DNA of 64,000 nt from a virus. Below, one piece after another: positions 51,911 to 60,216 of this stretch (the stretch's first letter is position 1; the number at the start of each line of letters is the position of its first letter). Location of the stretch: positions 1 to 64,000 of the IMG/VR virus record IMGVR_UViG_3300042367_000228, one strand, 5' to 3'. A model generated the notes under the pieces. That model saw only the letters and a program-made list of their open reading frames with translations. It did not search any database and was not told where the DNA came from. Both the position numbers and the translations under genes were made by a program.

Positions 51911-52522
51911 TTAATTTACTCTCTTATAGGCTTTTTTATGTTTAGATATAGCAAATATTTCAAATCCGCCTGTTAACATTTTATCTTCAATTTGTTGATG
52001 ATCGTAATATGGAATATCATCAAATATTATAATTCCATTCATAGAGAGTCTAGGAATAAAAAAATCTGCTTCTAGCAATACGGCATCTGTACAGTGAGGA
52101 CCGTCAATAAATACTAAAGCATAGTTGGATTCGATTGTTTTAACTTGATTATACACTGGAATACCGTCAGAATATCTAGAGAAAAATTCAGTATCTTCTA
52201 AATTAAAAAATTGAAAATTAAATCCTAAATCAGTTATATAAGAAAATAAATTAGGAATCGTTTCGTCTCTCATACGATTATTATAATCAAATTTTATAGC
52301 TAAATGCAAATCGCTAGAAGCATAATCTATATTTCCGTAAGGATCAACACAAACAAATACTCTATTAGTATCTTCAAATCGTTCTAAAGAATCTGCGATT
52401 AGTATTGCAGATCCACCTTTTCGAGTCCCTAACTCTATTATATTTCCAAAGATATTATTTTTTGAAATATATTCACAAGCATCATTTAATATTTCATAAT
52501 CTATACTATCAGTTTCAAACAT
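51911..52522 (-). CDS. Class I SAM-dependent methyltransferase (203 aa)
   Basis: The motif GNIIELGTRKGGSAILIADSL (residues about 25-45) is a SAM-binding motif I, followed by VFVCVDPYGN (motif II acidic end) and YALVFIDGPHCTDAVLLEADFFIPRLSMNGIIIFDD is the usual strand 4-5 layout of methyltransferase-24 type enzymes (key part FIDGPH, IIIFDDI). The substrate is unknown; related enzymes methylate sugars or act in antibiotic and polysaccharide pathways. It overlaps the upstream stop by 8 bases. Confidence 0.8.
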   Translation of the reverse strand: MFETDSIDYEILNDACEYISKNNIFGNIIELGTRKGGSAILIADSLERFEDTNRVFVCVDPYGNIDYASSDLHLAIKFDYNNRMRDETIPNLFSYITDLGFNFQFFNLEDTEFFSRYSDGIPVYNQVKTIESNYALVFIDGPHCTDAVLLEADFFIPRLSMNGIIIFDDIPYYDHQQIEDKMLTGGFEIFAISKHKKAYKRVN

Positions 52523-53885
52523 TATATTTTTCCTTTAATACAGCTTTTAGTTCGTCATATACTTCATTCCAAATTTCCGGAGTAACTTGTCTAATTAACC
52601 TTACGTTTTCTCCATACCAACTAGAATTTGGTTTACCTTCGGCCCAGACATAATATTCCATGATAGGAATTAATATAACAACTTGTTTACCTAGCGCAGC
52701 CGCTGCATGTGCAACTGAAGTACACGAAGTTATTACTAAATCTAGGTTATGGATTACACCTAGTAAATCTTCAAATGTACTTAACTCAAATTGCAAATCA
52801 ACAACTTCATTATGATTTTCTAATTGCGCTAACCCAACATCTCGTTGAATAGAATATAAACTCCAGTTATTGCCTTCTGGTAAGGAATTTATAACTTCTG
52901 TTAAATTAACGCTGCGATGTAATTCATGATCATATCTTGGATTGCCTGCCCATCGCAACCCAACTTTAAATTCTCCAGATAATTTATGTTTCTCAATATA
53001 GTCAGGTTTAGCTTGTAAATAAGGGCCGTACCATAAATCGTTAGCATCAATTCCTAATGTTTTTGGTAATGCCATCATTGGAGTCCAACAATCATAATCT
53101 TCTTTTTTATAGTCTGAAATATCAATAATTTTTTCAAATGGTAAATGATTGTAAATTGTATGCACTTTATGAGTAGTCATAATAGAAACTTTCATACCAA
53201 GATCTCTTAAATGTTTTACAAATCTAACATTAATAATCTCGTCGCCAATGCCGCCTTCACCTACCATTAATATATGTAAATTTGGTTTTGGTTTACCGTT
53301 CCATTCAGGGATATCCCAAACTTTAGAATATGATCCAAATACATTTAACTTTCTACCAATGTAAAGGTGTTCCATACCTTTTTTAAAATCTCCATCTTGA
53401 ATATAATGCACTCCAAGATTAAATAAGATCGAATCCGCTTCTCGTTGATCGTATTTCCATAAATTTTCTTCCATGGATTTAACAATATCATAAGATTCTT
53501 GTTTTTTATTACACGCAAATAATGCAGCTGAATAATCTAATAGATAGCGATCATTATCTTGAATATTATCCATAACAAATTCATAATATTCTACAGATTT
53601 AGTTGGCTTATTTGCTGACAAATAAATTTTAGCTAAATTAGACTTAATTGCTACAGTTTGTTCAATAGCTTTAGATAGCGATAATGCTTTTTCGCCATAT
53701 TCTATAGCAGTAACAAATCTTTTTGCTTTATCATAAGAATAACTATATAAATCATAACCTAAAATATCAAGAGGAACTATTTTATTTTTTTCAAATAGTT
53801 CCATTAAATTTACTATTTCGTCTAATAAATCCGATCTTGATAAAATATCAACTGTTTGCTTTACTGCATCATAATCTGTAGCCAT
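52515..53885 (-). CDS. TPR-containing glycosyltransferase (GT9-like, 456 aa)
   Basis: Residues about 25-170 are TPR-like helical pairs (KRFVTAIEYGEKALSLSKAI, PTKSVEYYEFVMDNIQDNDR). From about 205 the GT-B part begins: ILMVGEGGIGDEIINVRFV, then FKVGLRWAGNPRYDHELHR and DLVITSCTSVAHAAAALGKQV, the nucleotide-sugar region of heptosyltransferase-like (GT9) and related proteins. ATG 53885 (MATDYDAV) is preferred over the longer frame; it overlaps the FkbM gene by 17 bases. TPR-GT fusions are common in phage-type glycan clusters. The substrate is not known. Confidence 0.82.
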   Translation of the reverse strand: MATDYDAVKQTVDILSRSDLLDEIVNLMELFEKNKIVPLDILGYDLYSYSYDKAKRFVTAIEYGEKALSLSKAIEQTVAIKSNLAKIYLSANKPTKSVEYYEFVMDNIQDNDRYLLDYSAALFACNKKQESYDIVKSMEENLWKYDQREADSILFNLGVHYIQDGDFKKGMEHLYIGRKLNVFGSYSKVWDIPEWNGKPKPNLHILMVGEGGIGDEIINVRFVKHLRDLGMKVSIMTTHKVHTIYNHLPFEKIIDISDYKKEDYDCWTPMMALPKTLGIDANDLWYGPYLQAKPDYIEKHKLSGEFKVGLRWAGNPRYDHELHRSVNLTEVINSLPEGNNWSLYSIQRDVGLAQLENHNEVVDLQFELSTFEDLLGVIHNLDLVITSCTSVAHAAAALGKQVVILIPIMEYYVWAEGKPNSSWYGENVRLIRQVTPEIWNEVYDELKAVLKEKYNV

Positions 53886-54672
53886 TATTTTCCAATTCCA
53901 AAATAAACTCGTATTCCGATGATGATAATTTTTCTTCAGGAACACAAATAAAATTTATATCCAAAACAAAAGTTTTATAACCTAACGATTCAATTAACGT
54001 TTTTAGTTCAGTTGCACCGTTATATTGCTTATAATATTCAATATACATTAGTGGTCTGTGCTTGTTAATTGTAGCAACAGCACCATTAACTACGTCTAGT
54101 TCCATCCCTTCAACATCAACTTTAATAATAGAAATATTTTCTATATCTTTAAAGTATTCATCAATAACAATTTGATCAACAATTTCACCATTACCAAAAT
54201 CTAGATCTTGGCCAACATCATCAAATTCTCCAGTAAGACCTACACTACCAAAACTAGCCGGTTTATAATAATCTACTTTAGGTACAGTTATCGGTTTAGT
54301 AGACGATCCGACTGCAGTTTTTTCCGCATATACGTTATCTACGCTGTTTAATGCTAAGTTACCACATAGCATTTGATAGATCTGACGTTGCGGTTCAAAT
54401 GCATACACAGTTCCATTTGCTGGTAAAATTGCATCAGCAACTTGGACAGAGAACGCGCCGATGTTAGCACCAACATCAATCACTGCAGGATACTTTTTAT
54501 CCTTAAGGTAATGACGTAAGATCCACATTAATTCCATGTTTTCTGATCCCATGTTCATTAAATGATATCCAACTCCGGGAAAATTTTCTATAGGATTGTA
54601 ATCAAATCGGTTTACTATCATCATACCAAACTCAGTCGGTATTATAACATTTCTTCTTGGTTTTCCTATCAT
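53869..54672 (-). CDS. FkbM-family methyltransferase (267 aa)
   Basis: FkbM enzymes O-methylate sugars. The 267-aa protein has the SAM motif AVIDVGANIGAFSVQVAD (about 60-77), YAFEPQRQIYQMLCGNLALN (acidic end of strand 2), and SIIKVDVEGMELDVVNGA (about 180-197), typical for the family. ATG 54672 overlaps the sulfotransferase stop (ATGA), and the in-frame TTG five codons earlier is not needed. It lies between the sulfotransferase and TPR-glycosyltransferase genes. Confidence 0.88.
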   Translation of the reverse strand: MIGKPRRNVIIPTEFGMMIVNRFDYNPIENFPGVGYHLMNMGSENMELMWILRHYLKDKKYPAVIDVGANIGAFSVQVADAILPANGTVYAFEPQRQIYQMLCGNLALNSVDNVYAEKTAVGSSTKPITVPKVDYYKPASFGSVGLTGEFDDVGQDLDFGNGEIVDQIVIDEYFKDIENISIIKVDVEGMELDVVNGAVATINKHRPLMYIEYYKQYNGATELKTLIESLGYKTFVLDINFICVPEEKLSSSEYEFILELENNGYRL

Positions 54673-55448
54673 TTCATGTGCTTCCAAAAATCCATTTCTT
54701 CTAAATGGTTAAACAAATCTGGTGGAAGAATCGTTTGACGTTCTTTAAACTGAACTTTATTCCTAACATGATGTAACCCTTTAATGTTCATGTCGAAATC
54801 AAATTCATCGTAATCACCAACTACGTTATCAAAATCATGATCAAACCAAGATTCTCCAATAAATTCATAAATTTTCTTCATAACTAATTTAGGATTTTTA
54901 GCTAATTGATCATATTGGACTATCATAACATTTTCTTTCTTTGCCCCAAACAACGCTTCTTTAACTCCGTTATATGCAAACCCAACAAATGAAGATGAAT
55001 CTGTTAGATATTGCGCTCTAGAGTAAACAGAAACTCCTGCTCCGTCAGGAAATATAGACGGAACATCGTATGGATTTTTAGCAAATAAAGTTTCAAATGA
55101 ATCTATAATCCACGGAATTGATCGTATGCAAACAATAATCTTAGCGTCTGGATATAAATCAGCTAATAATGGAGTTAAATAAGTCCACCCTCGATTAGTA
55201 TCAAACACTACGTTATTTGAATCTTTATAGTAAGTTTCTGTAAGAGAATGAATTAATTCTTTGCGTTTTTCTGGTGGGCATTGGAATCTATATCCGCCCT
55301 GTGATTGACTTTCTTGAATAATAGCTCGTGTAAATCTAGCAAGCGGACCAGAAATACTTGCTCCAAAATTTGGATTTTGATTTAAAATGGAAGAAAGAAG
55401 GGTTGTTCCAGAACGGGGCAACCCTGAGATAAAATGAATTTTTTGCAT
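54669..55448 (-). CDS. PAPS-dependent sulfotransferase (259 aa)
   Basis: Sulfotransferases move sulfate from PAPS to a hydroxyl or amine. Residues 8-18 contain GLPRSGTTLLS, the 5'-phosphosulfate-binding motif, and AKIIVCIRSIPWIIDSFETL at about 108-127 matches the 3'-phosphate site. The length suits the family. It is the first gene of the modification cassette, with AAGG before its ATG and a sigma-70-like promoter upstream. With the APS-kinase-like gene at the far end of the cassette it could form a sulfate-donor-and-use pair. The acceptor could be a glycan, a virion protein or a host molecule. Confidence 0.88.
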   Translation of the reverse strand: MQKIHFISGLPRSGTTLLSSILNQNPNFGASISGPLARFTRAIIQESQSQGGYRFQCPPEKRKELIHSLTETYYKDSNNVVFDTNRGWTYLTPLLADLYPDAKIIVCIRSIPWIIDSFETLFAKNPYDVPSIFPDGAGVSVYSRAQYLTDSSSFVGFAYNGVKEALFGAKKENVMIVQYDQLAKNPKLVMKKIYEFIGESWFDHDFDNVVGDYDEFDFDMNIKGLHHVRNKVQFKERQTILPPDLFNHLEEMDFWKHMK

Positions 55449-55479
55449 ATTGACCTTTCAAATAGTATAATAAAACATA

Positions 55480-55508
55480 ATTTTACTATACTTAGTTCAA
55501 AAAGTCAA
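55480..55508 (-). promoter_or_regulatory. Sigma-70-like promoter of the modification cassette
   Basis: Minus strand: TTGACT (55508-55503), 17 bases, then TAAAAT (55485-55480), 31 bases before the sulfotransferase ATG. Five of six -35 and five of six -10 positions fit host sigma-70. It differs from the ATAAATA-type motifs at the structural genes, so the cassette may be expressed early or by host polymerase. Confidence 0.65.
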
Positions 55509-55511
55509 GTG

Positions 55512-56144
55512 TTATTTTTTTTCTAAATCATATTCACGCAATTCAACTGTTGTTTGAATAGCGTCAATTTCAGCAGTTTTTGTAGATTCCCAATTAAAAC
55601 AATTTTGGATATGCGCCATTATAGAATTAACAATTAATTGTAAATCAGTTTTGTTAATTACAAAAAAACCTTCTGGAAATTTCCATTCAGCAGAGTAATC
55701 ATCATTGGTTAATAATAATGCTTGAGAATACATTACTCTAGTTTCTCTATCAGTATACAGAGTTAACATTTTTCCATTAATATCTCGCGTAATTGGCGTT
55801 GTTTCTTTAACCCAGCGTAAATTTGCTAATAATGATTTTAAATTAACTTTTATAGATTCTATAGGAAATTCTTGTGCGTAAAATTCTGCTATGTGATTAT
55901 TAGATTCATCATAATAGAATCTTGGTCCAGCTATTTGATCAAATATTGTATTAAGTTCTGTTGGATTAACAATTTGCGTTGGAACCAATTTTAACGATTC
56001 ATTAAAAATTAATGGTTCGCTTGGCGGATGTTCTATAGTAACTTGTTGGTGTAATTCTTCAGAAACAAAGTGTTCAAAATATGCTTGATGCCAATCTCTT
56101 GGACCTGTTATTATATTTTCGTTTTTTAATAATGTGTATGCCAT
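55512..56144 (-). CDS. DUF4376-like fibre-associated protein (210 aa)
   Basis: The C-terminal 90 residues resemble DUF4376 and related tail-fibre-associated domains (SQALLLTNDDYSAEWKFPEG, INKTDLQLIVNSIMAHIQNC, FNWESTKTAEIDAI). The N-terminal part has strands and a WVKETTPITRDINGKMLTLY turn pattern. Such proteins usually lie after fibre genes and help their assembly or form a fibre base. It follows the first RCC1 gene (8-base gap), and the next downstream gene begins after its own promoter. Confidence 0.65.
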   Translation of the reverse strand: MAYTLLKNENIITGPRDWHQAYFEHFVSEELHQQVTIEHPPSEPLIFNESLKLVPTQIVNPTELNTIFDQIAGPRFYYDESNNHIAEFYAQEFPIESIKVNLKSLLANLRWVKETTPITRDINGKMLTLYTDRETRVMYSQALLLTNDDYSAEWKFPEGFFVINKTDLQLIVNSIMAHIQNCFNWESTKTAEIDAIQTTVELREYDLEKK

Positions 56145-56152
56145 TTTTAACC

Positions 56153-57283
56153 TTATACTATTTGTAATCCCATTGTCGAATAAATTCCACCAGTAACGTT
56201 ACTCCAGTTACTTAAAGTTCCGACTTGCATTGGGCTTGATCTATTGGTTGTATCCAATAATCCTAATCGACCTTGAGCATTTAAACCCCAAGTCCATAAT
56301 GTTCCGTCTGTTTTTACTGCTGCTGTATGAAATTGCCCGCAAGAAATTTTACTCCAGTTGGATAGAGTCCCAACTTGCGTTGGGCTTGATCTATGAGTTA
56401 AATCTCCTAATCCCAATTGACCAAACGTATTATTTCCCCAAGTCCACAATGTTCCGTCTGTCTTAATCGCTGCTGCAAAAAAACTTCCAGAAGAACTCGA
56501 AACTTTACTCCAGTTAGATAGAGTCCCAATTTGCACTGGGCTTGATCTATGAGTTAAATCTCCTAATCCCAATTGACCCAAACTATTACCACCACAAGTC
56601 CATAATGTTCCATCTGTTTTTACTGCTACTATGTGATTTTGTCCAGCAGAAATTTTACTCCAGTTGGATAGAGTTCCAACTTGTACTGGGCTTGATCTAT
56701 TGGTTACATCGGCTCCTAATTGGCCAAGACCATTTAAACCCCAAGTCCATAATGTTCCATTTGTTTTTACTGCTGCTGTATAATATTGCCCACAACTAAC
56801 TTGACTCCAGTTAGATAGAGCACCAACTTGTATTGGGGTACTTTTATTGGCTGTATCGCCTAATCCTAATTGACCATAAGTAGCACTATTTCCCCAAGCC
56901 CATAATGTTCCGTCTGTTTTAATTGCTGCTATATGATTCCATCCAGCACTAACTTGACTCCAATTAGATGCAGGTACAACTTGATTTGGGCTACTTTTAT
57001 TGGTTGTATCAGTTAATCCTAGTACAAGATAAATATTAAATCCCCAAGTCCATAATGTTCCGTCTGTTTTAATAGCCGCTGCAGAATGATTTCCGATAGA
57101 AATTTGACTCCAGTTAGATAGAGTCCCAATTTGCACTGGGCTTGATCTATTGGTTATATCAGATAATCCTAATTCTCCATATGTTTGGCCAAACCCCCAA
57201 GCATACATATTCCCAGTTGTCTTAAACATAGCCGTGGACATATATCTTGTTTGTAATTTTGTTCCAGTTACTTTATAAGTCAT
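56153..57283 (-). CDS. RCC1-repeat beta-propeller protein (376 aa)
   Basis: The whole protein is seven RCC1-type repeats of about 50 aa. Each has the core (A/V)KT(D/N)GTLW(T/A)WG followed by QLG(L)xDxTNRSSPVQVG and a linking SNWSQV segment; core WG motifs are seen seven times. Seven repeats make one closed seven-bladed propeller as in eukaryotic RCC1. No signal peptide or membrane segment is present. With the adjoining copies it is most likely a tail-borne adhesin or fibre head. It starts 4 bases into the previous stop. Confidence 0.88.
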   Translation of the reverse strand: MTYKVTGTKLQTRYMSTAMFKTTGNMYAWGFGQTYGELGLSDITNRSSPVQIGTLSNWSQISIGNHSAAAIKTDGTLWTWGFNIYLVLGLTDTTNKSSPNQVVPASNWSQVSAGWNHIAAIKTDGTLWAWGNSATYGQLGLGDTANKSTPIQVGALSNWSQVSCGQYYTAAVKTNGTLWTWGLNGLGQLGADVTNRSSPVQVGTLSNWSKISAGQNHIVAVKTDGTLWTCGGNSLGQLGLGDLTHRSSPVQIGTLSNWSKVSSSSGSFFAAAIKTDGTLWTWGNNTFGQLGLGDLTHRSSPTQVGTLSNWSKISCGQFHTAAVKTDGTLWTWGLNAQGRLGLLDTTNRSSPMQVGTLSNWSNVTGGIYSTMGLQIV

Positions 57284-60216
57284 AATAGTGAAGCCAAAGT
57301 TGTATTATCCATTGCATAAACGCTAACGTATGTATTTAGCGTTCCGACTTGTACAGGGCTACTTGTATTAGTATAATTTTCCTGACCTAATTGACCAGAA
57401 CTATTTAAACCCCACGCCCAAAGAGTTCCATCCGTTTTTATGGCAACAGAATGATAGTTACTTGCTGCAATTTTGCTCCAATTAGATAAATTACCAATTT
57501 GCGTTATACTTGAACGATGAGTTACATCTCCTAACCCTAATTGACCATAACTATTATTACCTATAGACCAAAGAGTTCCATTAGTTTTTAAAAATAATCC
57601 ATGTGTTAATCCAGCAACAACTTTAGACCAACCAGTATCTAACGATATTTGAATAGGAGAGTAAACATTACTAGAAAGTCTACCTAATTGTCCATAAGCA
57701 TTATTACCCCAAGTCCATAATGTTCTGTCTGTCTGAATAGATCCTGTATAATAAGCTCCAGCAAAAATTTGATTCCAGTTACTTAACGATCCAACTTGTA
57801 CTGGGCTTGATCTATTGGTTACATCGTCTCCTAATTGACCTTGAACATTATAACCCCAAGTCCATAATGTTCCGTCTGTTTTTATCGCTGTTGTATGACG
57901 ATATCCGCAAGCAATTTTACTCCAGTTACTTAAAGCTCCGACTTGTACTGGACTACTTCTATTTGTTGTATTAGATAATCCTAGTTGACCCCAATTATTT
58001 AAACCCCAAGTCCATAATGTTCCGTCTGTCTTGATCGATGCTATATGCGCAAGTCCAGCGGCAACTTGACTCCAATTAGATAAACTACCAACCTGAACTG
58101 GACTTGATCTATCGACAAATGAATCTGATATTCCTAAATAACCATTAACGTTACTACCCCAAGCCCATAATGTTCCATCTGTCTTGATCGATACTGTAAG
58201 ATATCCTCCAGACGAAATTTGACTCCAATTCGATAAAGTTCCAACTTGCGTTGGGCTTGATCTATTCGTTATATTCGATAACAGTCCTAATTGGCCTTGA
58301 CCATTATAACCCCAAGTCCATAATGTATTATCTGTTTTAATTGCTGCTGTATGATAATATCCACAAGCAACTTGACTCCAGTTAGATAACAACCCAACTT
58401 GTACTGGGCTAGATCTATGGGGTACATCAGATAATCCTAATTGACCATAACTATTATTTCCCCAAGCCCATAATGTATTATCTGTTTTAATAGATGCTGT
58501 ATGATAATATCCACAAGCAACTTGACTCCAGTTAGATAGAGTTCCAACTTGTACTGGGCTTGATCTATTGGATGTATCGAATGATCCTAATTGACCAAAA
58601 CTATTACCACCCCAAGTCCATAATGTTCCATTTGTTTTTACTGCTGCTGTATGATGATATCCACAAGAAAACTTAGTATTAGTTGTAACATCATATAAAC
58701 CTGGATACGAAGGTAATACAACTTTTTGAACAACAGGATTAATACCAACTTGACCAAAACTAGTTAACCCCCAACTCCAAAGCGTAGTATCTGGTTTAAT
58801 ATAATAGCCAAATCTATCACCGAACGATGCTTCTATTGCAGAGTCTATTACAACTGGCAAAGCAATAACAGTTCCGTTTGATGACGAATTAACGTAAGTT
58901 GGATATAGCGACAAGTAATCCAAATAAGATTTTGTAGTTAGCAAATAATCTGCATTATTGCCGAATGCATACAAATTACCATCAGAATTGATAGCAGCAC
59001 CCCAAGCAGTATTTTGAGTTCCTGTTGGAAATTTATTCCAACTAGAAGATGATACTTGATTAATATTAGAACGATATGAAATATCAGAATACCCTAATTG
59101 ACCTTGATTATTTAAACCCCAAGCCCATATTGCTCCGTTTGAATTAATCGCTACTGTATGAGACGCTCCACCAGAAATTTTACTCCAGTTACTTAAAGTT
59201 CCAACTTGTACTGGGCTTAATCTAGCAGCAGTATCTGATAATCCTAATTGACCATAATTATTTTGACCCCAAGACCATAATGTTCCATCTGTTTTAATTG
59301 CTAATGTATTATACCGCGCGACAAAAACGTTACCCCAATTTGATAGCGCACCAACTTGTACTGGGCTACTTCTATCAGGTATATTGTTTAATCCTAATTG
59401 ACCATAATTATTTTTACCCCAAGACCATAATGTTCCATCTGTTTTAATTGCTAATGTATCGCCATATCCACAAGAAACTTTACTCCAATTTGATAGCGCA
59501 CCAACTTGTACTGGGCTATATCTATCTGTTGTATTAGATAATCCTAATTGACCATTACCATTCCAACCCCAAGACCATAATGTTCCGTCTGTCTTGATTG
59601 CCGTTACATGGGCGTAAAAGCCAGAAATTTGACTCCAATTGGATAGAGAGCCAACTTGTACTGGACTATATCTATTCGTTATATCAGAGAACCCTAATTG
59701 ACCATAAACATCATTACGACCCCAAGTCCATAATGTTCCATCTGTCTTGATCGCTGCGTTATATTCATACCCGCTAATAATTTGGCTCCAGTTGGATAAA
59801 GTTCCAACTTGTACTGGGCTATATCTATCAGTTGTATCAGATAATCCTAATTGACCATAAAAATTATAACCCCAAGTCCATAATGTTCCATCTGTTTTAA
59901 TCGCTGCTGTATGATCATATCCGCTACAAACTTTACTCCAGTTACTTAAAGTTCCAACTTGTACTGGGCTTGATCTATTGACTTGATCGGATAATCCTAA
60001 TTGACGAAAACTATTTAAACCCCAAGTCCATAATGTTCCATCTGTTTTAATCGCCGCTGAATGATTTTCTGCGCAAGAAACTTGACTCCAATTTGTAACG
60101 CTTAAAGGGGTCGGAACTGAAGGCAAAAACCGATAATTTCTACCAACTTCCCAAAGAGTGCTATCGTTTTTTATTATATAATTTGAATTATTTTTTATAC
60201 CGTAATATTGAGTCAT
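57280..60216 (-). CDS. Giant RCC1-repeat beta-propeller protein (978 aa)
   Basis: It has about 19 RCC1-type repeats, with some degenerate ones at the beginning (STLWEVGRN) and between about 390 and 500 (LYAFGNN, TLWSWGLTSF). The number suggests two or three propellers in one chain. The middle break at about 415-475 is non-repetitive and probably links two propellers. The ATG is directly after the previous stop with GGAG upstream. It is expected on the virion surface, by analogy with the neighbouring genes. At DNA level blades are alike, sharing strings such as AGTCCATAATGTTCC, so recombination between them is likely. Confidence 0.88.
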   Translation of the reverse strand: MTQYYGIKNNSNYIIKNDSTLWEVGRNYRFLPSVPTPLSVTNWSQVSCAENHSAAIKTDGTLWTWGLNSFRQLGLSDQVNRSSPVQVGTLSNWSKVCSGYDHTAAIKTDGTLWTWGYNFYGQLGLSDTTDRYSPVQVGTLSNWSQIISGYEYNAAIKTDGTLWTWGRNDVYGQLGFSDITNRYSPVQVGSLSNWSQISGFYAHVTAIKTDGTLWSWGWNGNGQLGLSNTTDRYSPVQVGALSNWSKVSCGYGDTLAIKTDGTLWSWGKNNYGQLGLNNIPDRSSPVQVGALSNWGNVFVARYNTLAIKTDGTLWSWGQNNYGQLGLSDTAARLSPVQVGTLSNWSKISGGASHTVAINSNGAIWAWGLNNQGQLGYSDISYRSNINQVSSSSWNKFPTGTQNTAWGAAINSDGNLYAFGNNADYLLTTKSYLDYLSLYPTYVNSSSNGTVIALPVVIDSAIEASFGDRFGYYIKPDTTLWSWGLTSFGQVGINPVVQKVVLPSYPGLYDVTTNTKFSCGYHHTAAVKTNGTLWTWGGNSFGQLGSFDTSNRSSPVQVGTLSNWSQVACGYYHTASIKTDNTLWAWGNNSYGQLGLSDVPHRSSPVQVGLLSNWSQVACGYYHTAAIKTDNTLWTWGYNGQGQLGLLSNITNRSSPTQVGTLSNWSQISSGGYLTVSIKTDGTLWAWGSNVNGYLGISDSFVDRSSPVQVGSLSNWSQVAAGLAHIASIKTDGTLWTWGLNNWGQLGLSNTTNRSSPVQVGALSNWSKIACGYRHTTAIKTDGTLWTWGYNVQGQLGDDVTNRSSPVQVGSLSNWNQIFAGAYYTGSIQTDRTLWTWGNNAYGQLGRLSSNVYSPIQISLDTGWSKVVAGLTHGLFLKTNGTLWSIGNNSYGQLGLGDVTHRSSITQIGNLSNWSKIAASNYHSVAIKTDGTLWAWGLNSSGQLGQENYTNTSSPVQVGTLNTYVSVYAMDNTTLASLL

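Noticed and set aside
56230-56799. Plus-strand frames opposite the RCC1 genes
   Set aside because: They are mirror translations of the repeats (Leu/Ile/Tyr-rich), recur with each blade and have no initiation signals.
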